This document shows positions 6,888 through 8,135 of a DNA stretch of 8,135 bases, one piece after another. Both the position numbers and the translations under genes were made by a program. The stretch is from assembly GCA_029062865.1 (NCBI GenBank), contig JAIDPG010000306.1, positions 1 through 8,135 of the forward strand, in the 5' to 3' direction. Within the stretch, counting starts at the first letter, position 1; each line of letters begins with the position of its first letter. This DNA comes from Oscillospiraceae bacterium (GTDB taxonomy: Bacteria > Bacillota > Clostridia > Oscillospirales > Ruminococcaceae). The notes under the pieces are model-generated. The model was not told the DNA's origin and did not search any database. It worked only from the letters and a program-made list of their open reading frames with translations.

Positions 6888-7002
6888 AAAAAATTTCAAA
6901 ATTCCCTCACCGCTGCTCCGTTCCGCTTCGCTCCACTCTGCAGCGCTGAGGGAACCGGTCATAATTTTGCTTGCGCAAAATTATGACACTTTTTGAAATT
7001 TA
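6888..7002. repeat. 115-bp structured repeat element, copy 1
   Basis: The copy matches 7073-7187 at 113 of 115 positions (T6939/C7124 and G6973/A7158); the match extends to 6882 and 7067 with one more mismatch. It has three nested inverted repeats. The outer arms are AAATTTCAAAA (6891-6901) and TTTTGAAATTT (6991-7001). Inside them, TTCCCTCA-C-CGCTGC (6902-6916) pairs with GCAGCG-C-TGAGGGAA (6940-6954) around a 23-base loop, with one C/C mismatch. A perfect 13-bp hairpin follows, GTCATAATTTTGC (6958-6970) with GCAAAATTATGAC (6975-6987) and a 4-base loop. Its left edge lies about 8 bases from the ribosome binding site of the FtsA-like gene. It could be a MITE-like or REP-like repeat; no transposase is present. 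Confidence 0.9.
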
Positions 7003-7047
7003 TGCGGTCTGGGTGCGCTGCTTTTAGCTGTTTTATGCGGTCTGGGT
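6999..7047. repeat. Pair of 16-bp direct repeats, 33 bp apart
   Basis: TTTATGCGGTCTGGGT occurs at 6999-7014 and again, identically, at 7032-7047. Extending to full 33-base units (6999-7031 and 7032-7064) keeps 24 of 33 positions identical, so the pair may be a decayed tandem duplication. The first copy overlaps the last four bases of the 115-bp element. The spacing is about three helical turns, which would also suit a repeated operator. No known operator is recognised. Confidence 0.7.
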
Positions 7048-7072
7048 ATGTTGACTTTGGTCGACTTATTTT

Positions 7073-7187
7073 AAAAAATTTCAAAATTCCCTCACCGCTG
7101 CTCCGTTCCGCTTCGCTCCACTCCGCAGCGCTGAGGGAACCGGTCATAATTTTGCTTACGCAAAATTATGACACTTTTTGAAATTTA
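7073..7187. repeat. 115-bp structured repeat element, copy 2
   Basis: This is the direct-orientation partner of the copy at 6888-7002, offset by exactly 185 bases. All three inverted repeats are intact: outer arms 7076-7086 and 7176-7186, the long hairpin 7087-7101 with 7125-7139, and the perfect 13-bp hairpin 7143-7155 with 7160-7172 (loop TTAC in place of TTGC). Both differences from copy 1 fall in predicted loops, so the folds are unchanged. A possible imperfect flank duplication, ACTTATT (7064-7070) and ACTTGTT (7187-7193), is seen for this copy only. Confidence 0.9.
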
Positions 7188-7217
7188 CTTGTTGCCGTTA
7201 TGTTGCTTTTTTCGGAA

Positions 7218-7277
7218 CGCGCCTTTGTGCGCCGCCCTCATGTTAATGCAAAAGATAACACGCCTAAATGCGCCGCC
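7218..7277. repeat. Imperfect short repeat downstream of the DUF4261 gene
   Basis: Two 19-base segments, 7218-7236 and 7259-7277, match at 15 positions and share TGCGCCGCC, with a 41-base period. The surrounding bases also repeat ATGTTA-like words. This may be a decayed tandem repeat or simple compositional similarity. No strong terminator for the DUF4261 gene is seen here. Confidence 0.35.
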
Positions 7278-7287
7278 GGTTATGTTA

Positions 7288-8118
7288 TTATTCCCCGTAA
7301 GTTATCTTCAACGTTTCTCCGTCAACCGCGATACCCTTGCTGAGCTTGATCGGCAGCTTCTGCTCGGCGGAGAACCCTATCGTCTCGCCGTCCTTTAGCG
7401 TAACATTGCCGCTCAGCACGTAGGCTGCAATATCCAGCATAAAGCCGCGGATCCTGTTCAGGTCGGCGGTCTCGCGCGGAACGTAGGTCTCCATTTCCTG
7501 CTTGCCGAAGCGCCGCATTCCGTATGTATAAACGCCGCTTTCCTTTTCGTTGCCGTAAAGCCCGAACCATACCCAGCAGAGATACGGCAGCTCGCCGTTC
7601 TTCATCGGCTCGGCGAACGCGCGGTACATATCCGGCGGGAACACCGCGCCCTCGTTGTAAAAAGCAAGCGCGTTGCCCTGATTGAGCGCCGAAGCCGCGA
7701 GCTTTACAAAAAGCTTTCCCTTGGCTATTATATCGTCCGTTTCGCTCAACACGCATACGATAAGCTGCGCCTTGTGTTTTTTGACGACCTCAACGCCGTC
7801 CTTCCACATATAATTTCCCTGCGCCCAATATTCCGCCTCGCCGTCCGGCACAGGCGCTTCGATAAGCCCCACGACAACTCTCATTCCCTCAACGTTCGCG
7901 TAAACAAGCTTTCCGTCGTCGGGGTCGTCGACGTGATCGTCCTCGACGATTTCAATGCCCCAATCCTCTTTAAAGTCCCGGACAAACCGATCTCTGTCCC
8001 ACTCCGGCTCGGACAGCAGCACAAACCCCGCGAAGCTGCCGACATCTTTGCTGTAATCGAAATTATTTGTTTCGTGATGTTCTTCCGTGTTCTTTTTCTT
8101 TTTGTTGAATAATCCCAT
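7288..8118 (-). CDS. DUF4261 domain-containing protein
   Basis: A 276-residue protein recognised as DUF4261 from a conserved opening GFVLLSE (31-37), the middle segment NYMWKDGVEVVKKHKAQLIV (102-121), PPDMY (161-165), WVWFGLYG (182-189), YTYGMRRFGKQEME (198-211) and the strongly conserved end LKDGETIGFSAEQKLPI (241-257). The molecular function of DUF4261 is not known. The N-terminus (MGLFNKKKKN) is a Lys-rich, charged tail of about 20 residues, with no signal peptide or membrane segment, so the protein is probably cytoplasmic. The start ATG 8118 follows AGGAGA at 8126-8131 (7-base spacing). Its promoter lies at or beyond the right edge. It reads toward the FtsA-like gene but is separated from it by 419 bases of repeats, so co-transcription is uncertain. 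Confidence 0.87.
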   Translation of the reverse strand: MGLFNKKKKNTEEHHETNNFDYSKDVGSFAGFVLLSEPEWDRDRFVRDFKEDWGIEIVEDDHVDDPDDGKLVYANVEGMRVVVGLIEAPVPDGEAEYWAQGNYMWKDGVEVVKKHKAQLIVCVLSETDDIIAKGKLFVKLAASALNQGNALAFYNEGAVFPPDMYRAFAEPMKNGELPYLCWVWFGLYGNEKESGVYTYGMRRFGKQEMETYVPRETADLNRIRGFMLDIAAYVLSGNVTLKDGETIGFSAEQKLPIKLSKGIAVDGETLKITYGE

Positions 8119-8135
8119 AATTAAATCTCCTATCT

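Larger units (their letters stand above)
6869..7287. other. 419-bp intergenic region with repeat structure
   Basis: This gap separates the DUF4261 gene from the FtsA-like gene, both on the minus strand. It contains two direct 115-bp structured repeats (6888-7002 and 7073-7187), a pair of 16-bp direct repeats between them, and a short stretch at 7188-7287 with a weak imperfect repeat. No credible protein is encoded: the short open frames run through the hairpin arms and have no ribosome binding site. I find no convincing -35/-10 pair on the minus strand, although the FtsA-like gene most likely has its promoter here. Confidence 0.7.

Noticed and set aside
4808..6949. A 713-codon open frame on the plus strand opposite the FtsA-like gene
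   Set aside because: It is in exact codon register with the real gene, so it stays open simply because that gene uses no TTA, CTA or TCA codons. Its translation is Arg-rich and low in recognisable motifs, and the minus-strand protein has clear actin-fold motifs.
6959..7147. A short minus-strand open frame across both repeat copies
   Set aside because: Its codons run through the hairpin arms and the 16-bp repeats. It has no ribosome binding site and no homology that I recognise, so it is better explained as non-coding repeat sequence.
6888..7187. A CRISPR array
   Set aside because: There are only two 115-bp units separated by 70 bases, with internal hairpins and no short regularly spaced repeats or cas genes.
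7064..7193. Target-site duplication around copy 2 (ACTTATT and ACTTGTT)
   Set aside because: The match is imperfect, 6 of 7 bases, and the corresponding flanks of copy 1 (CCGTATT and ATGCGGT) do not match. It is not enough to claim transposition.
7254..7288. A terminator for the DUF4261 gene formed by ATAACA and TGTTAT followed by CTTTT on the minus strand
   Set aside because: There is only a 6-bp A/T-rich stem around a 22-base interior with no stable inner pairing, which is too weak to call.

Overview
The window looks like chromosomal DNA of a Gram-positive anaerobe of the Clostridia, most likely a gut or rumen member of the Oscillospirales/Ruminococcaceae. This is an inference from the gene types (TatD, a CorC-like CBS protein, a clostridial FtsA-like protein with extra C-terminal modules, a Ser-rich lipoprotein with a GH26 fold, a DUF4261 protein), from strong AGGAGG-type ribosome binding sites, and from a mid-GC codon usage that avoids TTA, CTA and TCA. 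Species cannot be assigned from the sequence alone.

Left half (1-3076), plus strand: the 3' end of an unidentified gene overlaps tatD (metal-dependent DNase) by one base in TGATG. A GNAT acetyltransferase, a short CorC/HlyC-type CBS protein without the membrane DUF21 domain, and nth (endonuclease III) follow. The CorC-like gene and nth overlap by 4 bases (ATGA). The run ends at a strong 11-bp hairpin (3050-3076) that also separates it from a convergent gene on the other strand. These are ordinary housekeeping functions: DNA repair, acetyl transfer and ion or envelope homeostasis.

Right half (3122-8118), minus strand, read right to left: a DUF4261 protein (8118 to 7288), a 419-bp non-coding stretch, a 695-residue FtsA/actin-like ATPase with repeated small beta-rich modules after the ATPase (6868 to 4781), and a lipoprotein with a CBM35-like domain followed by a GH26 fold (4708 to 3122). 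The FtsA-like gene and the lipoprotein gene are 72 bases apart with a hairpin between them and may be co-transcribed. The GH26 domain has lost both catalytic glutamates (Asp377 and Ala467 stand in their places), so it is probably a carbohydrate-binding pseudoenzyme. A cytoplasmic actin-like protein paired with an extracytoplasmic sugar-binding lipoprotein is the best candidate here for an undescribed system, possibly linking the cytoskeleton or division machinery to cell-surface glycans. That link is a hypothesis from gene order only.

The 419-bp gap holds two direct copies of a 115-bp element (113 of 115 bases identical). Each copy folds on paper into a three-branched structure: an outer 11-bp terminal inverted repeat enclosing two hairpins. 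Between the copies lies a pair of 16-bp direct repeats spaced 33 bp apart. The proximal copy ends only about 8 bases from the ribosome binding site of the FtsA-like gene, so it would lie in that gene's leader or promoter.
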